Of a DNA stretch of 64,000 bases, positions 11,519-22,039 are shown one piece after another (within the stretch, counting starts at the first letter, position 1; every line of letters starts with the position of its first letter). The translations under genes were made by a program, and so were the position numbers. The notes beneath the pieces are model-generated. The model did no database searches, had not been told where the DNA came from, and was given only the letters and a program-made list of their open reading frames with translations. The stretch covers positions 1 through 64,000 of the forward strand of contig NTMA01000016.1 of NCBI GenBank assembly GCA_002917075.1, in the 5' to 3' direction. This DNA is from Hawksworthiomyces lignivorus. Taxonomy: Eukaryota > Ascomycota > Sordariomycetes > Ophiostomatales > Ophiostomataceae.

Positions 11519-12571
11519 ATGACGGACATGTCTGCACAGGCACTGGTTGACCAAATGGGCGCTGCAGCAGAGTTGACATACTTTACTAATGCGTTGCGGA
11601 CATTTGTCCAGTCTTCGGCCAAGTTTCAAGTCGTCTGCTCCCTCCGGCATGGCAACGGCAAGCCACAGCTCGCTTTACCTCCGCGGCCGCGTTCGCAGAT
11701 CCACACGCTCGTCGTGTTAGACTCGTCGTTCAATCCTCCAACGGTAGCCCACATGCAGATGGCCGTCTCAGCCGTGCAGGAGCTGCACCGCCAAAGTCAG
11801 CAGAGCCAGTATCCGCCGGCCGTCCGGCTGCTGCTCTTGCTCTCCGTTAATAATGCCGATAAGGCTCCTAAGCCAGCTGCTTTTGAGCACCGGTTAGGAC
11901 TTATGCTCTCTATGGCCAAGGACATGCAAGCGATGCTCAAGACAGAGGAGGCCCGAGAGCAACAGCAGCAGCAGGCATCATCCTCACTTGCTTCCACGCC
12001 AACGCGCGATCTTCCCATTGACCTTGGCTTGACATCGCAGCCCTACTTCCATGACAAGAGCAACGCCATTGCCTCGTCAAACTTCTACGCACGTCCTGCG
12101 TTCCCCTCTGCGCCAGACTCCAAAGAGACGCCAAATCAGGTTTTTCTCGTGGGCTACGACACGCTGATCCGTATCTTTAATCCAAAATACTATCCGCCAT
12201 CGCCCACGCCTGTTCCATTGTCTGACCTCCCAGACGGCCTATCAGCCGACGCTACGCCTATGCAGATTGCCCTCACCCCGCTGATGCGCCGGGCCCGGCT
12301 GCGCGTGACCACACGGCCGGACGACCAGTGGGGCGACGAGGAGACGCAGCAGGCGTGGCTCCGGACCGTCGGCGAACGCGGCAGCGCTGGAGACGCCAGT
12401 TGGGCCTCAAAGATTGACCTCGTCCCCGGGGTGTACAAGGGGGGTGAGATTGTCAGCAGCACCATGGCCCGAGAGGCTGCAAAGGCAAAAGACTGGGCGC
12501 GGCTGGATGTCTTGGTTGGTCCGCACGTATCTGCGTGGGTCAAAAACCAGCAATTGTACGCTGAATCCTAG
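11519..12571 (+). CDS. cytidylyltransferase-fold protein, Pof1/NMNAT-like
   Basis: Intronless, 350 residues from MTDMSAQALVDQMG. The nucleotidyltransferase fold is shown by LVVLDSSFNPPTVAHMQM, where FNPPTVAH is the variant of the GxFxPxHxGH motif, by NQVFLVGYDTLIRIFNPKYY in the middle, and by the C-terminal IVSSTMARE motif that contacts ATP phosphates. This combination matches the fungal Pof1/YCL047C-like branch of nicotinamide-mononucleotide adenylyltransferase relatives. Whether it makes NAD or acts in protein quality control, as proposed for yeast Pof1, cannot be read from the sequence. A short poly-Gln stretch lies near residue 145. An in-frame upstream ATG at 11393 is possible, but the extra 42 residues are not family-like. 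Confidence 0.8.
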   Translation: MTDMSAQALVDQMGAAAELTYFTNALRTFVQSSAKFQVVCSLRHGNGKPQLALPPRPRSQIHTLVVLDSSFNPPTVAHMQMAVSAVQELHRQSQQSQYPPAVRLLLLLSVNNADKAPKPAAFEHRLGLMLSMAKDMQAMLKTEEAREQQQQQASSSLASTPTRDLPIDLGLTSQPYFHDKSNAIASSNFYARPAFPSAPDSKETPNQVFLVGYDTLIRIFNPKYYPPSPTPVPLSDLPDGLSADATPMQIALTPLMRRARLRVTTRPDDQWGDEETQQAWLRTVGERGSAGDASWASKIDLVPGVYKGGEIVSSTMAREAAKAKDWARLDVLVGPHVSAWVKNQQLYAES

Positions 12572-12830
12572 GGAGTAAAACGAATCGAGTGTAGCAATGT
12601 AAGATGACCTGAGTGTAACTGTACGACGGAAAATTTAGAAGTTGATTATACGCTGTAACTAGAGCGACTATAGGGAGCATGGACTGCTTGCATTCAGTGA
12701 AAGTTATACGACCCACTTTTCTTATGTAATCTCCAATCGCAAGCAATTTCACGAACGATTTATTGAAGCTTCTTTTTTTTTTAAGTTCGCTGCGCTGAGT
12801 GCCTCGACATACATCGAGAACACTGCGAAA

Positions 12831-13314
12831 ATGTTTCCCACAAGGGCTCTGTTCAAGCGCTCGGTCTGGAAAGGTACGGAGACGAGTAAGGATTCTTGTT
12901 TTTGTTTCACAACGACGTGCTAACTTCGCTGTTTCATGGCAGGCCCGCACATTGTGCCGTATGTACTCACTATCCACAGCTCGCCGTACCCAAGCGGTTG
13001 ATTCTAATGCCCTAACACAAAGCCTCTTCTAGTCTTCCGATTCCTCGGATCGAGCCCGGAAAGCCTACGCCTCCAATCCGCACACAGGCCCGGTCAGCAA
13101 CGATCTTGCCAAATTTCGTCGGCCTCAGGTTCCAGGTGTACAATGGCAAGGTGTATCACGAGGTGACCATCACGGAAGACATGGTCGGGCACAAGCTGGG
13201 CGAGTTTTCACCGTAAGCACTTCAGAGCCGCCTGCAGAAGCACTGCATGTCTGATATATCTAACACAAATTTTCTCTCAGAACACGAAAGCCCTTTATCT
13301 GGTCACGGAAGTAG
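12831..13314 (+). CDS. RSM19: mitochondrial ribosomal protein uS19m
   Basis: Only 90 residues but four exons: 12831-12873, 12943-12958 (a 16-nt microexon), 13033-13212 and 13281-13314. The spliced protein runs [18 protein letters not shown], then [20 protein letters not shown], then the S19 signature ([29 protein letters not shown]) and ends [10 protein letters not shown], colinear with bacterial S19. It is a small-subunit protein of the mitochondrial ribosome, near the head of the subunit; the short basic N-terminus can serve as targeting sequence. No single open frame covers it, so it is easily missed. Convergent with TAF10. Confidence 0.93.
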
Positions 13315-13693
13315 ATGCGGGGGACGCGGATGGATTCGAAGGCATTTTCGCATTACTCCTGAGATGCAGAGAGGATGTCATGATGATTATGAGGCACTTC
13401 GAGGGAATGGTACTTCCCGTGTATATGTGTACAACTACCAAAAGAATGAAAATATGACCAGCAAGCCCATTGTGTTTAAAAGATCAAAACGCCGCTTTGG
13501 ACCCCTTCCCGTAACATGAAAGACGTGGAGCAAAAAGAGAAAGATGGTATGAAAAATTTCAGGATCCTACCAACGCCTGATCGTCCTTTGCGCGTATTCT
13601 TCGTGGCAGACCATCTGCGAAAAAAATAGAAAGCACCCGCATAAAAGCGTAGCTCAAACTGTGCATAGGCCAAGGCCATCATTGTCTTCTCCT
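13315..13693. other. intergenic between convergent uS19m and TAF10
   Basis: Holds the two facing 3' ends. No additional coding or structured signal is seen. Confidence 0.55.
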
Positions 13694-14425
13694 CTACCGG
13701 TAGAACTCTCCCCGCTTCACGTTGACACCATATTCGCCCACGGCCATGCCGAGGTCTTCCATCGTCAGCACAGTGCGGTTCTGGCTGCTGCCCTGTCCGC
13801 CGCCGCCAAAGCCCGGCCGCTGGATGCCCAGCGCGCCACCTCGGCCTTGGTCTTTCGCGTTCGGCTGTGCACTGGGCTGCCCCGGCATCGGGAAGCCGGC
13901 GGCGGCGCCCAGGTTGCCCATCGGGTTGTTGGCGCTGGACGAGTTGCTGGCCCGCACGCGGCTGTACTGGTACGCGTCGGCCGCAATGTCGGCGACGAAC
14001 TTCTGGGTGGCCAGCGCAAGGAGGCGGGCCAGCCGCGCGTCGGTCTGCGGCGGCGGTGGGAGGCCGGCCTTGGTCATGTAGTAGTGGGTGACGGCATCCG
14101 GGATCTAGACGAGGCACAGGCGGAGTTAGCACGATGATGAGCAGGGCAGGAGACCACGTCGCAAGCCACTCCGAAGGGGACGTACAATCGGGGCATAATC
14201 GTCCATCTTGTTGAGGAAGTCTTTGAGGGAGATGTCTTTGGCCGTCGTGGCGGCCCGCCCGTCGAGGTTCATCGGGGGCGGAGGGTGTGGGCCGTCAGTC
14301 GCGGCGGTGGCATTGCCGGAGGCAGCAGCAGCCGTCGCGCCGGCATCAGGCCGAGCTACACCATTCGCCCGATGAGCCTCTGGTTCGCCCGTCCGCTCGG
14401 AGGAAGTTGGGTTTGTGGTAGCCAT
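13694..14425 (-). CDS. TAF10: TAF10, TFIID/SAGA subunit
   Basis: About 216 residues in two exons (14425-14186 and 14104-13694). A Pro/Ala-rich disordered N-terminus of about 60 residues leads into the histone-fold-like TAF10 core: [58 protein letters not shown] and, after a Gly/Gln-rich linker of about 50 residues, [20 protein letters not shown], ending FYR. TAF10 is shared by TFIID and SAGA and pairs with TAF3/TAF8 or SPT7. The intron falls between the two Ile of YAPII, at a GTACGT donor and CTAG acceptor. The linker inside the fold is expanded. Confidence 0.94.
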
Positions 14426-15477
14426 GTTGAATATTGCCCAAGTCTTTTCCGAATACGTTGGCCACTACTAAAGACGGTTTGGAGGCAGGCTCACGAAATG
14501 TCCAAATTAGGGACTCTGCATGAAACAATGTCATGTGATCTTCATGACTAATCATACCAATCATCATGTACAACGAGACGTGATCAGGTCCCTCGTCACA
14601 ATAACTTACCGCAACAAACAGTGTGAAAGTCGATTCTAGTTATTCTATAATTCTTCTCAGTTCTTTATTAATGTCTTTACGTAGTATTTCAGAGTCGAGT
14701 CCAGACCAACGCTGGGAATGCCAAGGCCAGCCCCCCTTGTTTTCCGAAAACATGACCGCGGAGGAAGCAATACCGGATTCTGTACCCGGAATTGTACCTG
14801 ACACCATCTTCCACCTTGGCCCTATAGGAGAAGCTTCTGCATGAGCATTGCATTTTAGAAGTTCTTCTATTATCAGACTCTTGGTTTCCCCTGACTTTCT
14901 TTGTCGCCGAGTCATCTTGCATGCATTAGTTGGACTCTCAAACTCCATCTGATCTGAAAGTCGAGTGGCTGAACAGAGCTTACGCGAGATCTAATCTGAA
15001 GTTGCAGTGCATACTCTAGGGCATTTTTTTGGGACATCTCTTGTTAAGTTCTCTCGGGTGTGTTAACTATTTTTACACAAGTTATATTCCGAGATCCGTA
15101 GATCATGGTTGTTTGGAGACCCAGCCCTGCGGTATCTTGACGTGCGCAATGTTCCTCAATATTCATCATCTCCATCTAATATCAGCCCCACACGGAACAT
15201 CTACAGTAGGCTCAATTCAATGCTTCACCATGGGCGTTTATTTTCCTCGGATGTTCCCTTACTGCTGTCTATATTTTGCTTGACTACCAATTACTTGAAC
15301 ATTTCCCCTCTATTTCTACGTAGAAGAGGGCGGAGCAAACGTCTCCGTCTGGTACGCGGGTCCGGTACGTGGGCGTATGGACGAAATGGTATAAGAAGCA
15401 AATGGTGCCCGTGAAAATAGGTGGGTGTGTATGTCAGTAACCAGAGTAAGGCCACCTGTGATCCGGATCTAGTCATC
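14426..15477. other. intergenic 1.05 kb upstream of the endoglucanase
   Basis: Holds promoters for TAF10 (left) and the GH5 gene (right). A near-palindrome centred at TTCTACGTAGAA (about 15313-15324), flanked by CCTCT and GAGGG, stands out. A small uninterrupted ATG-initiated frame on the minus strand (14640-14948) is listed separately. No XlnR or carbon-repressor site cluster was confirmed. Confidence 0.5.
14640..14948 (-). CDS. possible small hypothetical protein, 102 aa
   Basis: An uninterrupted frame with a true ATG (MEFESPTNACKMTRRQRKS) and 102 codons. I recognise no domain. The middle reads IGPRWKMVSGTIPGTE and the C-terminus is charged (DINKELRRIIE). It could be chance or a decayed gene; no intron, homologue or regulatory support is visible. 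Confidence 0.18.
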   Translation of the reverse strand: MEFESPTNACKMTRRQRKSGETKSLIIEELLKCNAHAEASPIGPRWKMVSGTIPGTESGIASSAVMFSENKGGWPWHSQRWSGLDSEILRKDINKELRRIIE

Positions 15478-16914
15478 ATGCGCTTTATCGAATTGCTCCT
15501 GGGCGCCGCCGCCGTCACATCGGTGCTTGCGGCACCGGCCACCGACAACTTACCCACGCCGACTTCCAAGCAACAGCAGAAGCGGAAGAGCAAGTTTCAG
15601 TTCACCGGCGTCAACGAGTCTGGCGCTGAGTTTGGCAACAAGAACCTCCCTGGCCGCCAGGACAAGGACTGGACATGGCCCGTCCACTCGACCATTGACG
15701 TATGCATCCTTGAGAACTCCATGCTCGAATATATTCGGGCTCTGTACTGACGGGAATTGTAGACGATGGTCAGCAAGGGCTTCAATGCTTTCCGCATCCC
15801 AATCATGCTGTATGTGGATAGCTTTTTATCAAGTCTTCTTGTGACCCAATCAAAGCTAACGAGCCCAGTGAGCGTGTTATCCCGACTCAACTGACGGGTA
15901 CCATCAACGAGACCTATTTCACGGGCCTGAACGATGTAAGTGTTGAGATATTTATTATTTCCCATATTATTCAATGATGTTGGTGATGTTAACATTCAAC
16001 TAGATCGTCACCTATGTGACTGGAAAGTGAGCTTTCCTTTAACAGAATGCCATCATTAGCAATAGAATATGTCCTAACCAATACTTCTCTAGGGGCGCCT
16101 ACGCCATCATTGATCCTCATAATTTCGGTAAGAATAAATTAGGGAAAAAAAATCAAGTCACAGATTCATAAAATCTAACAATGGGAAGGTCGCTACTACG
16201 ACAAGGTTATCACTGACACCGCTGGCTTCAAGGCCTGGTGGCAGACGGTGGCCGGCAAGTTTAAGAGCAATGACAAGGTCATCTTTGACACCAACAATGA
16301 GTTCCACGACATGGACAACGCCCTCGTGGCTCAGCTCAACCAGGCTGCCATCGACGGCATCCGTGCCGCCGGCGCTACTACTCAGTACATCTTTGCTGAG
16401 GGAAATTCTTGGACCGGCGCCTGGCACTGGGTACACCTCCCTTCCCCTGGTTTGCTGAGCACGCTTGTTGCTGTGATCCGCGTTCGGCTTTTTGTTGCTG
16501 ACGCTTCTACTCGTACAGGTTTCCAGCGGCACTGACACCGGCATGGGTGCGCTGACCGACCCCTCCGACAAGCTTATCTACGAGATGCACCAGTATCTGG
16601 ACTCGGACGGCTCTGGCACGGCCACGTCGTGCGTCAGCAGCACGATCGGCAGCGAGCGCCTCAAGGACGCGACCGCCTGGCTCAAGGCCAACAAGAAGAA
16701 GGCCATCCTCGGCGAGACGGCCGGCGGCGCCAATGCCCAGTGCATCGCGGCGCTCAAGGACATGTTCTCGTACATGGAGGACAACTCGGACGTCTGGACC
16801 GGCTGGCTGTGGTGGGGCGGCGGCCCCTGGTGGGGTGACTACATGTACGGCATGGAGCCGCCCAGCGGCACGGCCTACACCGGCGTGCTGCCGAGCATCA
16901 CGCAGTTCATCTGA
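15478..16914 (+). CDS. secreted endo-beta-1,4-glucanase, GH5
   Basis: About 343 residues in seven exons: 15478-15699, 15763-15809, 15869-15935, 16004-16026, 16093-16127, 16189-16430 and 16519-16914. A signal peptide ([18 protein letters not shown]) precedes a short Thr/Lys-rich linker and the catalytic barrel. Visible GH5 motifs are [34 protein letters not shown] (acid/base Glu about 169) and [11 protein letters not shown] (nucleophile Glu about 278), with WWGGGPWW near the end. It resembles the fungal EGII/Cel5A group, which cleaves cellulose internally. There is no cellulose-binding module, unlike several relatives that carry CBM1. Stop codon is only 81 bp from that of the convergent neighbour. 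Confidence 0.93.
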
Positions 16915-16995
16915 GCGGGCGCGCTGTACATAAGATCCAAAAAGTGGGCGAGACTATCTTGAACAAAAAGCACATAAAATCACAAGATCGTACAT

Positions 16996-18405
16996 TCATG
17001 GCCACAGCGCATCGTACATGAACAGCCAGTCGTTCCAGTAGTGAACGTAGTTGCCGACAAGAAAGCTGTGCCCGTCGCCCTGTGGCGCGCCGACTTTCCA
17101 CGGCCTGGCGTATATGCCTCCCTCGCGTAAATGTCGCTTCGCGGCGATGGTCATGCTGAACGAACTAGGGCTGACGCCGAGGAAATAGCTGCACTGAAGC
17201 AAGACAATGAAATCGATCAGCGCCTGTTGGTCCCACGTCATGGACCGCAGTTGGTTCGACAGGTCAGGTCTGTCTTCCAGAAGATCATATTTCGTCAGGA
17301 TGGTCAGGCTGCTGTTTCTGTCAGCTGATGACGATGCAGCTCGGTTCGAAAACTTCTTTGCTTCTGTGGCATTTCCCGTTGCCAAGTAGACGAAATTCAG
17401 TCCGCGTTCTGCAATTTTCTCCAGGTACGCCGATGCCTGAGTGTCGTATGTCGGCCAGAAACTCAGCGCATCATTTTCAGTCCGGAGGTGAACACCCGTG
17501 TAATCTCCAGCTATCCACTCAGAAGATTGCGAGGATAAATCTGCATGGTCTGCAGCTGCTCGGCGGCGCATGGCGGCAACTGCTTCGTATCCAAGGTCTA
17601 AGATATCTTTTCGGAGCCGCAATAGGCCACCAAAGGTATTTACAAACTCTGCACCGTCTTTCCAAGCAGGAATCTCCCATTGCACGCCCCAGACCAGCTG
17701 GAAGAGGCGAGGACGGGTAGAGTTCACCGGCGGAAGATGGAACTCGTCGGCAGAAGTGCGCAGCCAGTCACGAAAGCGGATCCCAAATACATCGCTGTGG
17801 CGGTTCAAGTCATTGACATCACACCCGCCGCGCTCTCCAAACGCTTTTGGCCGCAGCTCTTCAGACCTCTTGTCTCGCAGGTGCGGAATGTCGTCGACCG
17901 TGGCGTAAATGGTGAGGCGCGGACACGCCTCTGCCAGGTGTGTTTGGAAATGCTGCTTGTCGAAAAAGTACGTGAAATTCTGGCGTCCGCCAAATAATTG
18001 TCCTAGATTCGTTTCCGACCGAGTCTCAATCTGCGGAAGAACGAGCCCTGTGGCACCGACCTCGATGGCGTATCGAACACACGTCAAAATGTAGTTGCGG
18101 ATGTTACCGATGCCGCCAGAGTTATTATCGCACTGAAATATGACACCTGGTACCCAGGTTGCTTCGCGACACAGTCGCGCAAGTGGCCAACTGACAAAGG
18201 GTGCGTCCAACCTAGACAAGTCTTCATGTTCTTGCTGTTGCAGGTGCGATGGTGCACTGAAGTGAGATTTTGGCGAGCTGTTGAGGCGGTGATAACTGAC
18301 AATCATGCTTAGAAGAAGGATCGCCGCAATGATGTAATGAACGCGTGTGAGCCTTCTCTGCCATGAAAAGACATTTAAATTCTGAAGAAGCTGCTGCGCC
18401 GCCAT
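16996..18405 (-). CDS. type II membrane protein, fungal O-fucosyltransferase-like
   Basis: 469 residues from MAAQQLLQNLNVF. A single hydrophobic segment (VHYIIAAILLLSMIVSY, residues about 18-35) after a short basic cytosolic tail gives a type II, Golgi-like topology. The lumenal part includes CDNNSGGIGNIRNYILTC, YTGVHLRTENDALSFWPTY and FLGVSPSSFSMTIAAKRH, the pattern of fungal GDP-fucose O-fucosyltransferase-like proteins (the GVHLRTE loop resembles their sugar-nucleotide site). Activity and acceptor are unknown. The frame stays open upstream to an ATG at 18639, which would add 78 residues with another hydrophobic stretch (GFILILIVL), so the start is uncertain. Confidence 0.65.
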   Translation of the reverse strand: MAAQQLLQNLNVFSWQRRLTRVHYIIAAILLLSMIVSYHRLNSSPKSHFSAPSHLQQQEHEDLSRLDAPFVSWPLARLCREATWVPGVIFQCDNNSGGIGNIRNYILTCVRYAIEVGATGLVLPQIETRSETNLGQLFGGRQNFTYFFDKQHFQTHLAEACPRLTIYATVDDIPHLRDKRSEELRPKAFGERGGCDVNDLNRHSDVFGIRFRDWLRTSADEFHLPPVNSTRPRLFQLVWGVQWEIPAWKDGAEFVNTFGGLLRLRKDILDLGYEAVAAMRRRAAADHADLSSQSSEWIAGDYTGVHLRTENDALSFWPTYDTQASAYLEKIAERGLNFVYLATGNATEAKKFSNRAASSSADRNSSLTILTKYDLLEDRPDLSNQLRSMTWDQQALIDFIVLLQCSYFLGVSPSSFSMTIAAKRHLREGGIYARPWKVGAPQGDGHSFLVGNYVHYWNDWLFMYDALWP

Positions 18406-19122
18406 CTTGTCGTGAGGCTGGCAGCCACCGCAATTGGTGAAGCATGGCCGTTGAGACCAAAGCTGCGTGGCAGAAATTGGCTTCGTAGCTTCTGGCAGGG
18501 GAATAGTGCTGTTCAAATAAGTCTTCAGCACGATAAGGATTAAAATAAATCCCCTTGCGATAACAGAGCCAGAGCTATGGTAGTGCCATATTAGGATACG
18601 GCTAAATGCGCTCGGGGTTGCACCTCCGTACAAAGTCATATTAGACCCGCTGTAATTGAAGCACTCTAGTCTCAAACAAATAAATTCTATAGTGTTAGGT
18701 AAAGACTTAGGAAACCACTAATTATTCTGTATCTGAAACTTAAACCAGCTGTCTCTGGTAGTGTCGCAGAAATATATCGTCAATAAATATCACGATATGC
18801 GCGAAAGTGTCTTCATTAATGATCTAGATACTAGTAACGAAAAGTTGCTATTGTATATAAATGACCACTAGCGTTTTTCACCTTCTCTTTTTATTTCTTT
18901 CTTTTCCTCTGCTTTCTTTTTGCACGCTGATCCCACCCACCTAGAACTAGTGTGTAGCTGTATGACGGACTGTAAATGCCCGCAAGCATGCACGCCGGCT
19001 CGCATAGATGAATATAAAGTTTAAGAACTTCTTTTGTAGTATATTGCTGCTTTTTAGCATTGGTAATGAAATGCTGTTGCAAACAATTCATAAAGCTGCG
19101 AATTCAGAAACAATCCCAAATC
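18406..19122. other. intergenic between divergent genes
   Basis: Carries promoters of the fucosyltransferase-like gene and the DUF1932 dehydrogenase. The left third may be coding if the longer start at 18639 is used. The remainder is AT-rich with no recognised element. Confidence 0.5.
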
Positions 19123-20201
19123 ATGGCTCCCACAATTGGTATTCTCTCCATCGGCGAGATGGGCCTGGGAATTGCCCAGGTGCTACAGTTTCACGGATAT
19201 CGAGTCGTCACCAACGTGTCTGATCGCAGGTAAATCTGTGGTTATCATTTATGTCGTGTATTGGGAATCATGATGCGTCATTGCTGACTTTGGAAAAGCT
19301 CCGCAACACAGATGCGCGCCAAAACTCATAACATTCTAACGGTTGACACTGACGTCGCTCTCGTAGAACAATGCGACTATATTTTTTCTATCGTTCCTCC
19401 TCGTGATGCCCACGCAACAGCGGAGCGAGTCAAGGCTGCTGTGGCCGCGCTCCAGAGCACAAAGACGATTCATTTCCTGGACCTCAATGCTGTCTCTCCG
19501 TCTTCATCGCATCACACATTTGCCATATTTCAAGGCTGTGGCAATATAATACTTTATGATGGCGTCATTAGTGGAGGTGTACCCCATCCGACCGAGCACA
19601 ACAGTGCCGGCCAGCCATCCAAATGGCACTGCCCCACGCTGCTAATGTCAGGCCCGAATAAGATATCCGATGCCGACCTTGTTCAAGCGGTCAATATCGA
19701 GCATATGAGTGACAAGATCGGTGCCGCCGTAGCGGTCAAGATGTGTTTCGGTATGACTACTAAGGGCTACATTGCTCTGGCTATCCAGGCTTTCACCACG
19801 GCTCATCGACTAGGCGTCTTGGAAGAGCTTCAAGAATACTTGGGCAAGTATAAGCCAGCCCATTTGAAGATAGCGAGCGAAGGTTTGACAAGGATGCCGC
19901 ACACGGCGTATCGATGGGTCCATGAAATGCTTGAAATGGCAGACACGGCTTCAGAATATGGCGGATTCGGAAAAGAGCTGTGAGTTTTTCTCAAAGATAC
20001 TCTTCCTCTTTCGTAGATCAAAGACTTACTTTTACAACCGTCAGCTTTGAAGGCGTTGCCGACTCCTATCGCATTGTGGCCAGCGACACGATATTGGGCA
20101 CTGAGATACCTGACGCACGGATTCGAGGAAAGACTGTGGAAGATGTCGTGACTTGCATCAGCGATGGCATAGACCAAAAAAAGAAAAGCGGCAGCTCATG
20201 A
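19123..20201 (+). CDS. NAD(P)-binding dehydrogenase with DUF1932 domain
   Basis: About 314 residues in three exons (19123-19229, 19299-19979, 20045-20201). The N-terminal Rossmann fold begins MAPTIGILSIGEMGLGIAQV (a GxGxxG variant), followed by DYIFSIVPPRDA and TIHFLDLNAVSP, as in the 6-phosphogluconate / 3-hydroxyisobutyrate dehydrogenase superfamily. The C-terminal helical part (IGAAVAVKMCFGMTTKGYIA, where Lys of the VKMC segment is the expected catalytic Lys) matches the DUF1932 family. The substrate is probably a small beta-hydroxyacid but is not known. Convergent with a flavin oxidoreductase 295 bp away. Confidence 0.85.
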
Positions 20202-20496
20202 CAGTGCAATGGGATAGGCAGCCTTGAACTCTTGTTTCCGAGTGTCACCTGGCAGAGCATTGAACTTTTAATAATAAGATGCCATTCACATATTCTCCTT
20301 TGAAGATCTAAGTGGTTTTGAAATAGTTCTTAGCCCCTATAAAATAGACAACAGAATGCAATTTATACAACAATACTGCGCTAGATTGTTCTATTGTGTA
20401 ATGTAGAGTATATCAAATGCAATCCTAAATAAATGCAATTAAAATCTTCTGATGAACGTAAATCCACTACAGCCATGTACTCTTCAGCTACAAAAA

Positions 20497-22039
20497 TCAG
20501 TTGCTTCCCATTTTTTGTATCTGCTTCGTATACCACATCTATTAACAACGAGTTAGTCTTTGAAACAACAACGTAGCCATCACGCGTATAAGAGGCTTAC
20601 GCTTTCTGCACCGCCTCCCACCGCGCGTGGGAGGAGATGCTTGACAAGCCAGGGAGTTTCAAACTCCTTTTCATATAATTTTGCATCTTGGTCATTGATT
20701 TATAAATTGAATAATATCGACTGAGGCAAAGTTCTATAAGAGTCAGAGTTAGCTTTGACTTCCTCTATACAAGTGACGAAGCTTGTGTTTTCAAGCTCTC
20801 TATCATTGTGTCGAAAGCATTCATGAGTGAGCAAAATAGACTTACGGGTTAAGACAAGCTGGTCTTCCAATGCCCACCATCTCACAATCACCGCTGTCAA
20901 CAGCCTTCTCTATTCCCTGGCGCGTCCGAAAGCCGCCTGTTACCATGAGAGGTAAGCCGGGGAACTTGTCGCGGATGGCGTGGGCAAATTCGATAAAGAA
21001 AGCCTCTCTCGCCTTTGTTCGCGTCGAGATTTTCTCCGAGGCCGAGGTGCTTTGCAACATCTGTCGGCTCTTGGTCAGAGTGACGTCTCCATCAACGAGT
21101 ACCATGCTGATGGAATATGATGTTGAATCTTATAAGTCCTCTTCCGACAAAACGTTTGCTTTTCAAATAATTTCAACTTACTGCAAGGTCTTCATAGGTG
21201 CCTCCGCTGACCTCAATGAAATCAATGCCAGCATCTGCAATGATTCTCAACTGCTCGATGCATGCCGCCATCGCTGTTTCTGACTGATGGTCCACCGAAT
21301 TGAACTTAATTCCCACGCAGAACCCTTTGGGTGTAACCGCCCGGATCTCGCTGATGATATCGACAACGATCTTGGCGCGTCTCGCTGGCGTACCGCCATA
21401 CGCATCTGTCCGCGTATTTACCTCCTCCGATAAGAACTGCGTTAGGAGATAGCCGTGTGCGGCGTGTACCTCTACGCCTGCGAAGCCCGCCTCGGCGGCG
21501 AGACGCGCCGCTTTGGCGAATTGGCGCACGACTTCATCGATATCCGCCTGGGTCATGGCGCGCGGTGTGCCGAACACGAGGGCCGACACGATCGCCGATA
21601 AGAGTCCACCTTGCAGCCGCAGGGGGGTAGCACTCGGGGCAATGTTCTTGGTGAACCAGCTGCGCCGGCCTGCACCCAGAGGCGACTGCTGTCCCGGATG
21701 GCACAACTGCATCACTACTGGCGTAGCGCCGTCGGTGCCGGCTGCGGCAGTAGCCCAAGATTTCCATGCTCCGATAAGCTTAGACTCGGGGACATTGTCG
21801 AGCGGCAGAGAGTGGTCCTGCGGGTTCCCGAGGTAGCGCGGGTCCACCTGGACATTGCCAGTTAAAACCATGCCCCAGCCACCCTCGGCCCAGCGCGCGT
21901 AGGTGCGTTGAGCCTGCTCGGTGGGTAGTAGATCTTTGCCAGCCATGTTCTCTACCATGGCAGCCTTGGCAAGCCGGTTCGGCAGCGTCAAGCCGCATGG
22001 GAGAGTAAGGGGTGTCTCAATCTTCAGATCAGAAGGCAT
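20497..22039 (-). CDS. NADH:flavin oxidoreductase (OYE family), interrupted by nonsense codon
   Basis: Exons 22039-21182, 21060-20846, 20733-20601 and 20538-20497. The TIM-barrel FMN enzyme is clear: TLPNRLAKAAMVENMAG, VVMQLCHPGQQSP, HAAHGYLLTQFLSEEVNTR, DAYGG, FIEVSGGTYEDLA, LPLMVTGGFRTRQG and EMVGIGRPACLNP. In exon 3 the frame reads PTLPQSILFNL then TAA (20702-20700), and family sequence resumes in the same frame right after it (INDQDAKLYEKEFETPWLVK), through a good donor, to a last exon ending WYTKQIQKMGSN. One substitution has therefore removed about 55 C-terminal residues. The product may be a truncated enzyme (about 369 residues) or the gene may be a young pseudogene; a base-call error is also possible. 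Relatives reduce activated C=C bonds. Confidence 0.82.
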
